The position numbers and the translations under genes are program-made. Below the pieces are notes generated by a model. The model did no database searches. It had not been told where the DNA came from and saw only the letters and a list, made by a program, of their open reading frames with translations. From contig CACMVZ010000001.1 in assembly GCA_902617285.1 (NCBI GenBank), forward strand, positions 1 to 64,000: DNA of 64,000 nt. The letters are read 5' to 3'. This stretch comes from an uncultured Bacteroidota bacterium. Its GTDB lineage: Bacteria; Bacteroidota; Bacteroidia; Flavobacteriales; Flavobacteriaceae. Of this stretch, positions 26,025 to 35,270 are shown piece after piece. The number at the start of each line of letters is the position of its first letter. Within the stretch, counting starts at the first letter, position 1.

Positions 26025-27296
26025 ATGAATAGTCAAGAAAAAATATTTAGTTTAATTGAAAAAGAAAAAATTAGACAACTTGGTGGACTTGAATTAATTG
26101 CATCTGAGAACTTTACTAGTGAAGATGTTATGAAAGCAACAGGATCTATTTTGACAAATAAGTATGCTGAAGGTTATCCAGGTAAAAGATATTATGGAGG
26201 TTGTGAAGTAGTAGATCAAATAGAACTAACTGCGATTGATAGATTAAAAGAGTTATTTAAAGTTGAATATGCAAATGTACAACCTCATTCAGGTTCTCAA
26301 GCTAACACAGCTGTATTTGATGCTTTCCTTAAGCCAGGGGATAAGATATTAGGTCTTGATCTTTCTCATGGCGGACATTTAACTCACGGTTCCAATGTTA
26401 ATTTTTCAGGTAAAATATATTCATCTAGTTTTTATGGTGTGACTAAAGAAGGAATTTTTGATTATAGTGAAATTCTAACAAAAGCTAAGGAGGTTATGCC
26501 TAATTTAATAATTGTTGGAGCTTCAGCATATTCAAGAGATATTGATTTTTCAAAATTTAGAGAAATTGCTGATGAAGTTGGAGCTTTTCTTCATGCAGAT
26601 ATTGCTCACCCATCAGGTTTGATTGCAAAAGGCTTTTTAAGTGATCCAGTTCCTTATTGTCATGTTATTACCTCAACTACCCACAAAACTCTGAGAGGTC
26701 CAAGAGGGGGTATAATAATGATGGGTAAAGATTTTGATAATCCCTTTGGTTTAAAACTTAAAAATGGAAATTTAAAAAAGATGTCATCTATTCTTGACTC
26801 TGCTATTTTTCCTGGAAATCAAGGTGGTCCATTAGAACATGTAATTGCTGCTAAAGGAATTGCCTTTGGTGAAGCCTTAGAATCAAGCTTTGAAAAATAC
26901 ATAGGTCAAGTAATAATTAATGCTAAAAGGTTATCAGAAAATCTTATCAATATGGGTTATAATATTGTCTCAGGCGGAACAGATAATCACTTAATTCTTA
27001 TTGACTTAAGAAATAAGAGTATTACTGGAAAGGAAGCTGAAAGAGTGCTTGGTATTTCAAACATTACTGTAAATAAGAATATGGTGCCTTTTGATGACCA
27101 ATCACCCTTTGTAACCAGCGGTATTAGAATTGGCACACCTGCTATTACTACAAGGGGGCTGAATGAGCAGGATATGGATTTTGTTGCTGAAACTATTAAC
27201 TCGTCTATAGAAAATTCTAAGAAAGAAAATCACCTAATTGATATTGCCAAGAAAGTAGAATCTTATATGATAGACAGGCCTCTATTTAATGGCTAG
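26025..27296 (+). CDS. glyA: serine hydroxymethyltransferase
   Basis: Converts serine and tetrahydrofolate to glycine and methylene-THF, the main one-carbon source. The 423-aa PLP enzyme has LIASENF (near residue 25), [27 protein letters not shown] and the PLP Lys221 in [14 protein letters not shown]. The length is standard. A 106-bp gap lies upstream; no clear promoter match is seen in it. It ends 3 bp from the convergent glutaminyl cyclase gene. Confidence 0.97.
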   Translation: MNSQEKIFSLIEKEKIRQLGGLELIASENFTSEDVMKATGSILTNKYAEGYPGKRYYGGCEVVDQIELTAIDRLKELFKVEYANVQPHSGSQANTAVFDAFLKPGDKILGLDLSHGGHLTHGSNVNFSGKIYSSSFYGVTKEGIFDYSEILTKAKEVMPNLIIVGASAYSRDIDFSKFREIADEVGAFLHADIAHPSGLIAKGFLSDPVPYCHVITSTTHKTLRGPRGGIIMMGKDFDNPFGLKLKNGNLKKMSSILDSAIFPGNQGGPLEHVIAAKGIAFGEALESSFEKYIGQVIINAKRLSENLINMGYNIVSGGTDNHLILIDLRNKSITGKEAERVLGISNITVNKNMVPFDDQSPFVTSGIRIGTPAITTRGLNEQDMDFVAETINSSIENSKKENHLIDIAKKVESYMIDRPLFNG

Positions 27297-27299
27297 AGA

Positions 27300-28316
27300 T
27301 TATTTTCTATTATAAATTTTTACTTCAAATAACTTATCCCAGTTTTTTCCAGTAACAAATAATCTCCCATTAAGCTTTGCAATACCATTCATTACATCTG
27401 TTGCAGGAGTGTTTGAAACTCTATTTCTAATACCAGTAAAATCTATTACACTTTCAACGGCCCCATCCATAGGATTAATAATAATAATAACATCTCTGTT
27501 TTGCTGGTAAGTGTTTGCATAAATTTTTCCATCAACATATTCTAATTCATTAATATTCCTAATCCTTGATTTATCTGTCATAACATCAACAAAATCAATT
27601 TCTTCAAGTGTACTAGGGTTTAATCTCCATATCTTGCTTGTTCCGTCAGATTTGTAAATATATTCACCATCGTTGGTTAAGCCCCAACCCTCAATACTTT
27701 TATTATAATTAAAACTTCCAATTTTATTAAAATCAAGATCATATATAAAACCAATTTTATTTTTCCATGTCAATTGATATATTTTATTATTCAATATTGT
27801 TAAGCCTTCAGCAAAATACTCATAGTTAAGATTTATAACTTTTAGAATTTCGCCAGTATTTAAATCAACTTTTCTCAATGAGGACTTACCGTTTAGTCCC
27901 GTACTTTCATATAAATTATTCCCGTAAAATTCTAGTCCTTGAGTATAAGCATTTTGATCATGGTTATACTCCTTAATAATTTCATAAGTCATTATCTCAG
28001 GTTTCTTATTTGAGTAAACATCAAAACTTCTTTCTACTGAATGCTCAACTCCATTAGAGTATATCTTAACTTTTGCCGAGTTCTCACCTAATTTTAGGTC
28101 TTTTAGAGTAGTCTCACTATTTACTTCTTTTTCATTTAAGTAATATGCTGCGGAGTCAATAACTTTTCCTGATTTTGATTCTATAACAATTTTGATATTA
28201 TCTCCATTGGAGATTATTTTGTCAGATGAGCTAATATTTATTCTAAAATCTTTATCACCAGAGCTTTGACAGTTAAATATTAATAATGAAAATAAAAAAA
28301 CAACTGTATATTTCAT
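27300..28316 (-). CDS. glutaminyl-peptide cyclotransferase, lipoprotein
   Basis: A 338-aa lipoprotein (lipidated Cys16 in LLIFNCQSS) with a beta-propeller domain of the plant/bacterial glutamine cyclotransferase family: TQGLEFYGNNLYESTG, AEGLTILNNKIYQLTWK, EGWGLTNDGEYIYKSDG, LEYVDGKIYANTY, VMNGIAKL. It turns an N-terminal Gln into pyroglutamate. An N-terminal Ig-like domain (about 20-110) precedes it. In Bacteroidota, signal peptidase I substrates usually begin with Gln after cleavage and are cyclised; all five such proteins here fit. It should act in the periplasm, anchored to a membrane. Confidence 0.9.
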   Translation of the reverse strand: MKYTVVFLFSLLIFNCQSSGDKDFRINISSSDKIISNGDNIKIVIESKSGKVIDSAAYYLNEKEVNSETTLKDLKLGENSAKVKIYSNGVEHSVERSFDVYSNKKPEIMTYEIIKEYNHDQNAYTQGLEFYGNNLYESTGLNGKSSLRKVDLNTGEILKVINLNYEYFAEGLTILNNKIYQLTWKNKIGFIYDLDFNKIGSFNYNKSIEGWGLTNDGEYIYKSDGTSKIWRLNPSTLEEIDFVDVMTDKSRIRNINELEYVDGKIYANTYQQNRDVIIIINPMDGAVESVIDFTGIRNRVSNTPATDVMNGIAKLNGRLFVTGKNWDKLFEVKIYNRK

Positions 28317-28350
28317 CTATTAAATTTATAACTAATATATTTAATATATA

Positions 28351-29145
28351 ATGAGCAAGGTCATTTTAATCACTGGAACTTCTTCTGGATTTGGAAGAAC
28401 AATAGCTGAAAAACTTCATTCTGAGGGATACACTGTAATTGGGACTTCTAGAAATGCTGAAAAAATTAACTCTGATTATTTAACCATTAAACTTGATATA
28501 AATGACTATGAAGCATCAAAGTCTGAAGTTGACCAGATAATAAAGAAATATGGTAAAATTGATATTCTAGTTAACAATGCAGGAATTAATATTACTGGAC
28601 CCACTGAAACAATGAAAATGGATGATATTAAAAGGGTATTTGATACAAATTTTTTTAGTCAGCTTAATCTAATCCAAACAGTCTTACCTCACATGAGATC
28701 AAAAAAAAAGGGTTTAATAATTAATATTACTTCAATTGCAGGATATCTTGGGCTTCCATTTTGGAGTGCCTATTGTGCATCAAAAGCTTCATTTAGAGTT
28801 ATTGCGGAAAGTTTAAATTTCGAACTTAAAAAGTACAATGTTAACGTTGTTAATATTGCCCCAGGTGATTATAAAACTGAAATTTTGAATAATAGGAGGG
28901 ATTCAGACAATCCTAGTTCTTCTCCTTATTTTCAAGAATATGAAAAAATTATTAAAAGTGTTAATGGAAAAATGAATCATGGAAGGGATCCGATTGAAGT
29001 TGCTAATTTAGTGTTGAAAATTATTAAAGAAAAGAAACCAAAAATTAACTACCTTGTCGGCGGATTTCTTGAAAAGAAAATTACACTGAAAAGTCTAATA
29101 CCAGATAAGCTTTTTCAGAAAATAATAATTAAACTATATAGCTAA
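28351..29145 (+). CDS. short-chain dehydrogenase/reductase
   Basis: A 264-aa NAD(P)-dependent reductase of the classical SDR type. Seen: GTSSGFGR (9-16), NNAG (75-78), catalytic Ser128, and Tyr141/Lys145 in SAYCASK. Ser at residue 11 and the basic residues after the dinucleotide strand (TSRNAEK) suggest NADP(H). A C-terminal hydrophobic stretch is absent. The substrate is not fixed; 3-keto lipid bases such as 3-keto-capnine are one possibility because a candidate acyltransferase lies elsewhere in this window. The transaldolase-like gene follows by 5 bp. Confidence 0.88.
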   Translation: MSKVILITGTSSGFGRTIAEKLHSEGYTVIGTSRNAEKINSDYLTIKLDINDYEASKSEVDQIIKKYGKIDILVNNAGINITGPTETMKMDDIKRVFDTNFFSQLNLIQTVLPHMRSKKKGLIINITSIAGYLGLPFWSAYCASKASFRVIAESLNFELKKYNVNVVNIAPGDYKTEILNNRRDSDNPSSSPYFQEYEKIIKSVNGKMNHGRDPIEVANLVLKIIKEKKPKINYLVGGFLEKKITLKSLIPDKLFQKIIIKLYS

Positions 29146-29150
29146 GAATT

Positions 29151-29804
29151 ATGAAATTTTTTATTGACACAGCAAATCTAGACCAAATAGAAGAAGCTCA
29201 GTCTCTTGGTATACTTGATGGAGTAACAACAAACCCCTCATTAATGGCAAAAGAAGGTATTACTGGTCAAAAAAATATTATTGATCATTATCTAAAAATT
29301 TGTGATATAGTAGATGGAGATGTATCTGCTGAAGTAATATCTGTTGATTATGATGGAATTGTAAAAGAAGGTGAAAAGCTTGCGTCACTTCACAAACAAA
29401 TAGTTATTAAGGTTCCTATGATTGAAGAAGGAGTAAAAGCTATTAGATATTTTAGTGATAAAGGACTTAAAACAAATTGTACTCTTATTTTTTCATCAGG
29501 ACAAGCTTTATTAGCTGCAAAAGCAGGAGCCACATATGTATCTCCCTTCATAGGTAGGCTTGATGATATATCTACTGATGGACTAGACCTAATCAGTGAT
29601 ATTAGAGATATCTATGATAACTATGCATATGAAACAGAGATTCTTGCAGCCTCAATAAGACATACAATGCATATAATTGATTGTGCTAAAATAGGAGCGG
29701 ATGTAATAACAAGCCCTCTTTCTGCTATCAAAGGACTTTTAAAACATCCTCTAACTGATATAGGCTTAGAGAAGTTTCTTAGTGACCACAAGAAAGGAAA
29801 CTAA
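29151..29804 (+). CDS. transaldolase-like protein (fructose-6-phosphate aldolase type)
   Basis: A 217-aa class I aldolase of the small TalC/FSA group. Seen: [27 protein letters not shown], the Schiff-base Lys87 in [22 protein letters not shown] and ASIRHTMHI. Members either act as transaldolase in the pentose phosphate pathway or cleave fructose 6-phosphate. With a split transketolase in the same window, the pentose phosphate role is plausible. Convergent with the next gene (4 bp overlap). Confidence 0.94.
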   Translation: MKFFIDTANLDQIEEAQSLGILDGVTTNPSLMAKEGITGQKNIIDHYLKICDIVDGDVSAEVISVDYDGIVKEGEKLASLHKQIVIKVPMIEEGVKAIRYFSDKGLKTNCTLIFSSGQALLAAKAGATYVSPFIGRLDDISTDGLDLISDIRDIYDNYAYETEILAASIRHTMHIIDCAKIGADVITSPLSAIKGLLKHPLTDIGLEKFLSDHKKGN

Positions 29805-31204
29805 TTTGAGTAAAGAATTTGTTCAATGTCATTAGTAAATAAGTTGCTAAATCCATCAATTATATATGACTTCTGATCAATTATAATTGTTTTATTTAAA
29901 AAAGTTAAAACCCAATTTTTGCTTGATTCTTCAAAATTTTTAAATGAGTATTGATCAGATAAATCAAGATTTAATATATTTTGAGCTTGAATTACCATAT
30001 CTGTATACGGTTGGATGCAAATTCCAACAAAACGAAAATTTGGAAAAATCTGTTTTAATTCTTCAATTCTTTTTATGGTTCTCCTATAATGATCCATTTG
30101 TGTCTGAGACCAAAAATATATAAGTGTTTTTTTGCCTTTAAGCTCATTGGAGCTCAGTCTTTCTTTTCCTTGATAATTAATTACACTTACTTCAGGTAAA
30201 GGATTTCCTGTTTGCATCTTTTTTATGTCCTCATATAGTTTAATAATTTCAGATAAATATCTGTCTGAGCTGTTTACATAGCTGAAGTAGTCAATAAACT
30301 CATCATGGAATTTATTATTTTTAAAATTTAAAATTTCCTCAATTGCAGTTGCTCTAGCTAAATTATTTTTTAAATAAGGATCATCAATTTGCGAATCAAT
30401 TATTAGCAGTTTTTTTATGTTAAAATCAGTGTTATTCTTTTCGTAGGAATAAACTTTACCACTGTCTAGTGTCTTTTCATTGAAATAATTCATCAAAAAA
30501 GTAACATAAGGATCAAAAAGTGATAAGTCTGTGTCATTTAAATTTATATCATCTCTATAATCGAAGTAGGATTCCTTTTGACGCTTAGTCCAGTTTGAAC
30601 CTCTTAGAATTGCATATCTCTCCAGTTTATTATAATAGTTATATTTAATACTAGATTTAGTTATATTACTGGATAGTTTTTTTTGATTAACACTTTTATT
30701 AAATAATTCCCATATTTTAAGTTTTTCATTCATTAAAGAATCTATTTTTTTTTTAAAAATGTTACTTTCTTCTAAATAATATTGTGATAAGTATTCATTC
30801 TCATATGAATCCATGTTATTCATATCGACTAAAAAATTATTTTTTGATGAACCTCTTCCACTGAAGGTTAGTGATTCTTGGAAATCTTCAACATTAACTC
30901 TTATCCATAAGCTATCTCCCTTTTCAATAATAATATTCTGATTTTCAGGTAAATGTTCTATTCGATATATCCCAGGGTTAATATTCTCTATTTTTTTAAA
31001 AAATTTATTTTCAGAATTAAGCTCAATTGAATCAATTTTTACATTATTGTAATAAAAGCTTACGAAGCGAGAAGATGGATTGATAATTTCACCACCTAAA
31101 TAGAAATCCTCTTTAAAATTTTCCTGATTACAAGAAATTAAAAACAAAAAAATAAAGGTACTTAATATTAGTTTAGAAATTCTCAACTTACTATTTTTGC
31201 GCAT
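29801..31204 (-). CDS. thioredoxin-fold lipoprotein lacking the CXXC motif
   Basis: A 467-aa lipoprotein (Cys25 in FLFLISCNQ). The N-terminal half (about 28-130) is beta-rich like the DUF4369-type domains found before TlpA proteins; the last 140 residues look like a thioredoxin/redoxin fold (PLPEVSVIN... [17 protein letters not shown] ... [10 protein letters not shown] ... [11 protein letters not shown]). At the active-site turn the usual WCxxC is WSQTQ, so both redox Cys are missing. It may act as a binding or scaffold domain rather than a disulfide reductase. Compare the canonical TlpA at 56864-57979. Confidence 0.75.
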   Translation of the reverse strand: MRKNSKLRISKLILSTFIFLFLISCNQENFKEDFYLGGEIINPSSRFVSFYYNNVKIDSIELNSENKFFKKIENINPGIYRIEHLPENQNIIIEKGDSLWIRVNVEDFQESLTFSGRGSSKNNFLVDMNNMDSYENEYLSQYYLEESNIFKKKIDSLMNEKLKIWELFNKSVNQKKLSSNITKSSIKYNYYNKLERYAILRGSNWTKRQKESYFDYRDDINLNDTDLSLFDPYVTFLMNYFNEKTLDSGKVYSYEKNNTDFNIKKLLIIDSQIDDPYLKNNLARATAIEEILNFKNNKFHDEFIDYFSYVNSSDRYLSEIIKLYEDIKKMQTGNPLPEVSVINYQGKERLSSNELKGKKTLIYFWSQTQMDHYRRTIKRIEELKQIFPNFRFVGICIQPYTDMVIQAQNILNLDLSDQYSFKNFEESSKNWVLTFLNKTIIIDQKSYIIDGFSNLFTNDIEQILYSN

Positions 31205-31208
31205 ATTT

Positions 31209-32831
31209 ATGTTATCAGTTTCTAATTTATCGTTGCAATTCGGAAAAAGGATCCTTTTTGATGAGGTAAATATAACTTTTTCTCCTGGAAATTGTTATGG
31301 TATTATTGGCGCTAATGGTGCTGGAAAATCTACCTTTTTAAAAATTTTATCAAAAGATCTAGAACCTAACACAGGATCCGTTTTTCTAGAACCTGGTAAA
31401 AGATTATCTGTATTAGAACAAAATCATAATAGGTATGATGATAAAACAGTTATTGAAACTGTAATTCTAGGTAATCAAAAATTATTTGATTTGAAAAGTG
31501 AGATTGATTCAATTTATTCAAAAGAAGATTTCTCTGATAAAGATGCTGAAAGAGTAGGTGAGCTACAAGCATCCTATGAGGAAATGAATGGTTGGAACGC
31601 AGATTCTGACGCCGCTTTTCTTCTTTCAAGTCTTGGAATCTCTGAGGAAATACATAATATATCTATGAACGATATTGATCAGAAAGTGAAAGTGAAAGTT
31701 CTTCTAGCTCAGTGTCTTTTTGGTAATCCTGATGTTTTGATTATGGATGAGCCAACAAATGATCTAGATTACACAACTGTAGAATGGTTAGTAAATTTTA
31801 TTAATGAATTTGAGAATACAGTTATTGTAGTGTCTCATGATAGGTTTTTTCTAGATACAGTATGTACACATACATCAGATATTGATTTTAGCAAGATTAA
31901 TCACTACTCTGGTAATTATACTTTTTGGCAACAGTCAAGTGAGTTAGCGTCTAGACAAAAGCAGCAGCAAAATAAAAAAGCAGAAGAAAAGAAAAAAGAA
32001 CTTCAAGAGTTTATTTCCAGGTTCTCTGCCAATGTTGCAAAGTCTAAACAAGCTACTGCAAGAAAGAAAATGATTGAAAAGTTAAATATTGAGGAGATAA
32101 AACCTTCTTCAAGAAGATATCCTGCAATTATTTTTGAGCAAGAAAGAGATGCTGGTGATCAAATTCTTGAACTAAAATCATTATCATATGAAAATGATGG
32201 TGAGACATATTTTAAAGACATCAGCTTTAATCTTAATAAAGGTGAGAAGGTTTTGATTCTTTCAAAAAATTCAAGATCTGTTAATTTATTTTATGATTGT
32301 ATTTCAGGTTCTCTTAATCCTACAGAAGGTTCTTTCAATTGGGGTGTAACAACTTCTTTTGGTTATCTTCCAATGGATAATCATTCTTTTTTTGATAAAA
32401 ACATTTCTTTAGTTGATTGGTTAAGACAATGGGCTAATAATGATGAAGAAAGGGAAGAATTATTCATTAGGAGTTTTCTTGGAAGGATGCTTTTCGGTGG
32501 AGACGAAGCTTTAAAGTCTTGTAATGTTTTATCTGGTGGTGAAAAAGTTAGATGTATGTTATCAAAAATAATGATGGGTAAACCAAATGTGTTACTTATT
32601 GATGAGCCAACAAATCACCTTGATCTTGAGTCAATAACTGCATTCAATAATTCTCTTATTAATTTTAAGGGCACAGTTCTCCTTAGTTCGAATGATAGAG
32701 CATTTGCTGAATCAGTTTCAAATAGAATCATTGAAATCACTCCTAATGGGGTAATTGATAGCTACTTGCCGTTTAGTGAATATATTAATGATGATAAGGT
32801 GTTAGCTGCAAGAGAAAAGCTTTATAATTAG
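31209..32831 (+). CDS. ABC-F ATPase, YbiT-type, with one degenerate ATP site
   Basis: A soluble tandem ABC protein that acts on ribosomes rather than transporting; 540 aa from ATG 31209 (MLSVSNLSLQFG), four codons after an upstream ATG. First domain: Walker A GANGAGKST (34-42), Walker B VLIMDEPTND (176-185), His210. Second domain: signature LSGGEK (441-446), Walker B LLIDEPTNH. The Arg/Lys-rich linker (about 240-300) is the P-site tRNA-interaction motif. Walker A2 is lost (LSKNSRSV), signature 1 reads MNDIDQK and switch 2 is SNDR. YbiT is the closest match I recognise. It is divergent from the lipoprotein gene with a 4-bp gap and abuts the pheT stop. Confidence 0.93.
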   Translation: MLSVSNLSLQFGKRILFDEVNITFSPGNCYGIIGANGAGKSTFLKILSKDLEPNTGSVFLEPGKRLSVLEQNHNRYDDKTVIETVILGNQKLFDLKSEIDSIYSKEDFSDKDAERVGELQASYEEMNGWNADSDAAFLLSSLGISEEIHNISMNDIDQKVKVKVLLAQCLFGNPDVLIMDEPTNDLDYTTVEWLVNFINEFENTVIVVSHDRFFLDTVCTHTSDIDFSKINHYSGNYTFWQQSSELASRQKQQQNKKAEEKKKELQEFISRFSANVAKSKQATARKKMIEKLNIEEIKPSSRRYPAIIFEQERDAGDQILELKSLSYENDGETYFKDISFNLNKGEKVLILSKNSRSVNLFYDCISGSLNPTEGSFNWGVTTSFGYLPMDNHSFFDKNISLVDWLRQWANNDEEREELFIRSFLGRMLFGGDEALKSCNVLSGGEKVRCMLSKIMMGKPNVLLIDEPTNHLDLESITAFNNSLINFKGTVLLSSNDRAFAESVSNRIIEITPNGVIDSYLPFSEYINDDKVLAAREKLYN

Positions 32832-35240
32832 TTACTTATCCCTAATTACAGCTCCAAAATCTGATTTTATTTTTTCTGACAATCTTGTCATTATTTTGTC
32901 AATAACTTTATCTGTAAGCGTTTTTTTAGAGTCATTGAAAGTAAAACTTATGGCAAACGATTTTTTATCTTTTCCGATTTTCTTATCCTTATACTCATCA
33001 AATAAATTGATTTCTTTTAAGATTTTATTCTCTTCTTTATAGGCTAAATTCTTAATATCATCAAAGGAAACATTATCATCAAGTATCATTGATAGATCTC
33101 TCCGTGAAGATGGAAATTTTGATATTTCCTGATATTTAACTTTTTGTGTGGAAGGTCTTAATAAGTCTAAATTTAAAGTACAGATATTAATCTTTTGGTC
33201 TAAAGAGAAGTTATTAGCGTAATTTGAGTTAATTTCACCAATGGAACCAATTTTTAGCTTTCCTTTTAAAATATTTAATTTATAATCGTATAGTTCATCT
33301 TCACTAACTTCATATTTAATATTCTCTATGTTAAGAACGGTAAATATTTTTTCGACGACTCCTTTCAAATAAAAAAAGTTATTTTCTTGGTATTTTGTCA
33401 TCCAATTTTCATCAAACACACTTCCAGTTACTGATATTAACATTTTTCTTATTTCATGAAATTCATTATCAGTAGTTGAATAGACATTACCAATTTCAAA
33501 TAATTTTAAATCTTTATTTTGCCTATTTATATTATGATTAATAGTTTCTAGTAAAGTAGGAATTAATGATTGACGCAAGTTTGAAAGCTCAATCCCTTGT
33601 GGATTTAATAATTCTACTGAATTCTTATTAAACTTTTTATTAGTTGTTGGTGAGCATATCGAATTATTAATTATTTCATTAAATCCAATCCCAACTAACT
33701 GATTACTAATAATCGATTCAACTTTAAAATTTTTATTATCTGAATTATTCGGAATACTCATTGATATTTTTTTATCTATATCAATGTTGTCAAACCCAAA
33801 AACTCTCAGTATTTCCTCTATCACATCAATCTCTCTAAAGACATCATGTCTGTAGTCAGGTGCAATCAAATTAATTCCATCATCACTATGTCCTTTTATC
33901 TCAAAATCAAGAGAAGTAAGGATTTGTGTAACTATTTCTTTATCAATAATTTGTCCTGAAACCTTTTCAATTCTATCATATCTTAAATAAACATCTTTGA
34001 TTTCTTTTTTCAAATTATCTTCAACAATTATTTCTGAAATATGACATTCTGGATTAATTTCTTTTATTAATAGAGCGGCTCTTTTTAAAGCATAAATAAC
34101 TTTATTTGGATCAACCCCTCTTTCATACCTGTATGAAGCATCTGTAAAAAGTTGATGTCTTTTTGATGATTTTCTAATTGTAACAGAGTTAAAAATTGCT
34201 GATTCAAGAAATAAGCTATTTGTAGACTCACTAACTCCAGAATGAATTCCACCATAAATTCCTGCAAGACATAGAGGTTCGCTATTAGAGCATATCATTA
34301 AATCATCATTGTTAAGTTTTATTTCGCTTTCATCTAGAGTTTTAAATTTTGTTCCTGGTTTTAGTGATTTAACTGTTATATTTTCAATTTTCTCAAGATC
34401 AAAAGCATGAAGAGGTTGACCAATTTCATGCATTACATAATTTGTAATATCAACAATACTATTAATTGGTTTAAGACCTATTGACTTAAGTTTATTTTGA
34501 ATTTCTTGAGGTGAAGATTCAACGTTTATATTTTTTATTACTAAACCAGAATAAAAGGGGCATTTATCTGAATCTTCAACATTCACATTGATCTCCCTAT
34601 CAATATTGACTGAACTAAATGAGTTAATTGATGGTAAACTTAAATTGGATTTAATTTTTTTATAGTCTAGAAATGCTTTAAGATCTCTTGCTACACCATA
34701 ATGAGACATTGCATCACATCTGTTTGGAGTAAGTCCGATTTCCAAAATTTTATCTGATTGTATATTAAACAAGTCACTGATTGGTGTACCGGGTTTAACA
34801 TTTTTTTCTAAAACCATTATGCCTTCATGTGAGTCACCCAATCCAATCTCATCTTCAGCACATACCATACCATTGCTTACAACACCTCTAATTTTTGATT
34901 TTTTTATTTTTATTTCTATACCTTCATTAGTATAAATTTTTGAGCCAACTGTAGCAACAGGAACAATTTGTCCTTTTTCTATATTTGGAGCTCCACAAAC
35001 AATTTCAAAGACTTCGTTACTACCAATATCTATTGAAGTAACTTTTAGCCTGTCAGCATTAGGATGTTTACCACATTCAAGCACTTTACCTGCCACAACT
35101 CCTTTTAACCCACCTTTTATAGATTCGAAATCAGATATTTTTTCAACTTCTAATCCTAAATTAGTAAGTATCTCGGATATCTCTTCTGGAGTATGATCAG
35201 TTTCAAGATAGTCTTTAAGCCAGTTAATTGATATTTTCAC
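32832..35240 (-). CDS. pheT: phenylalanyl-tRNA synthetase beta subunit
   Basis: The 802-aa beta chain of the alpha2-beta2 PheRS. Domain order: MKISINWLKDYLE start, the EMAP/tRNA-binding domain (about 40-150; VVAGKVLECGKHPNADRL), B3/B4 editing core (PINSIVDITNYVMHEIGQPLHAFD), B5, the catalytic-like core, and the C-terminal ferredoxin anticodon-binding domain (SKFPSSRRDLSMILDD). The start codon is GTG at 35240. The pheS gene is not adjacent, which is usual in Bacteroidota. Last gene in an amidohydrolase-recG-pheT series, with its own -7 box. Confidence 0.96.
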   Translation of the reverse strand: MKISINWLKDYLETDHTPEEISEILTNLGLEVEKISDFESIKGGLKGVVAGKVLECGKHPNADRLKVTSIDIGSNEVFEIVCGAPNIEKGQIVPVATVGSKIYTNEGIEIKIKKSKIRGVVSNGMVCAEDEIGLGDSHEGIMVLEKNVKPGTPISDLFNIQSDKILEIGLTPNRCDAMSHYGVARDLKAFLDYKKIKSNLSLPSINSFSSVNIDREINVNVEDSDKCPFYSGLVIKNINVESSPQEIQNKLKSIGLKPINSIVDITNYVMHEIGQPLHAFDLEKIENITVKSLKPGTKFKTLDESEIKLNNDDLMICSNSEPLCLAGIYGGIHSGVSESTNSLFLESAIFNSVTIRKSSKRHQLFTDASYRYERGVDPNKVIYALKRAALLIKEINPECHISEIIVEDNLKKEIKDVYLRYDRIEKVSGQIIDKEIVTQILTSLDFEIKGHSDDGINLIAPDYRHDVFREIDVIEEILRVFGFDNIDIDKKISMSIPNNSDNKNFKVESIISNQLVGIGFNEIINNSICSPTTNKKFNKNSVELLNPQGIELSNLRQSLIPTLLETINHNINRQNKDLKLFEIGNVYSTTDNEFHEIRKMLISVTGSVFDENWMTKYQENNFFYLKGVVEKIFTVLNIENIKYEVSEDELYDYKLNILKGKLKIGSIGEINSNYANNFSLDQKINICTLNLDLLRPSTQKVKYQEISKFPSSRRDLSMILDDNVSFDDIKNLAYKEENKILKEINLFDEYKDKKIGKDKKSFAISFTFNDSKKTLTDKVIDKIMTRLSEKIKSDFGAVIRDK

Positions 35241-35257
35241 AAGGTTAGTTTGATAAA

Positions 35258-35265
35258 CAAATATA
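35258..35265 (-). promoter_or_regulatory. -7 box upstream of pheT
   Basis: TATATTTG on the minus strand, in the 30-bp gap between recG and pheT, 17 bases before the GTG start. There is no TTG at the expected distance (that region is the recG end). Confidence 0.38.
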
Positions 35266-35270
35266 CTTAA

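Noticed and set aside
31197-31208. ABC-F start at 31197
   Set aside because: It would overlap the start of the divergent lipoprotein gene and add four residues absent from the YbiT-type N-terminus; the ATG at 31209 is better.
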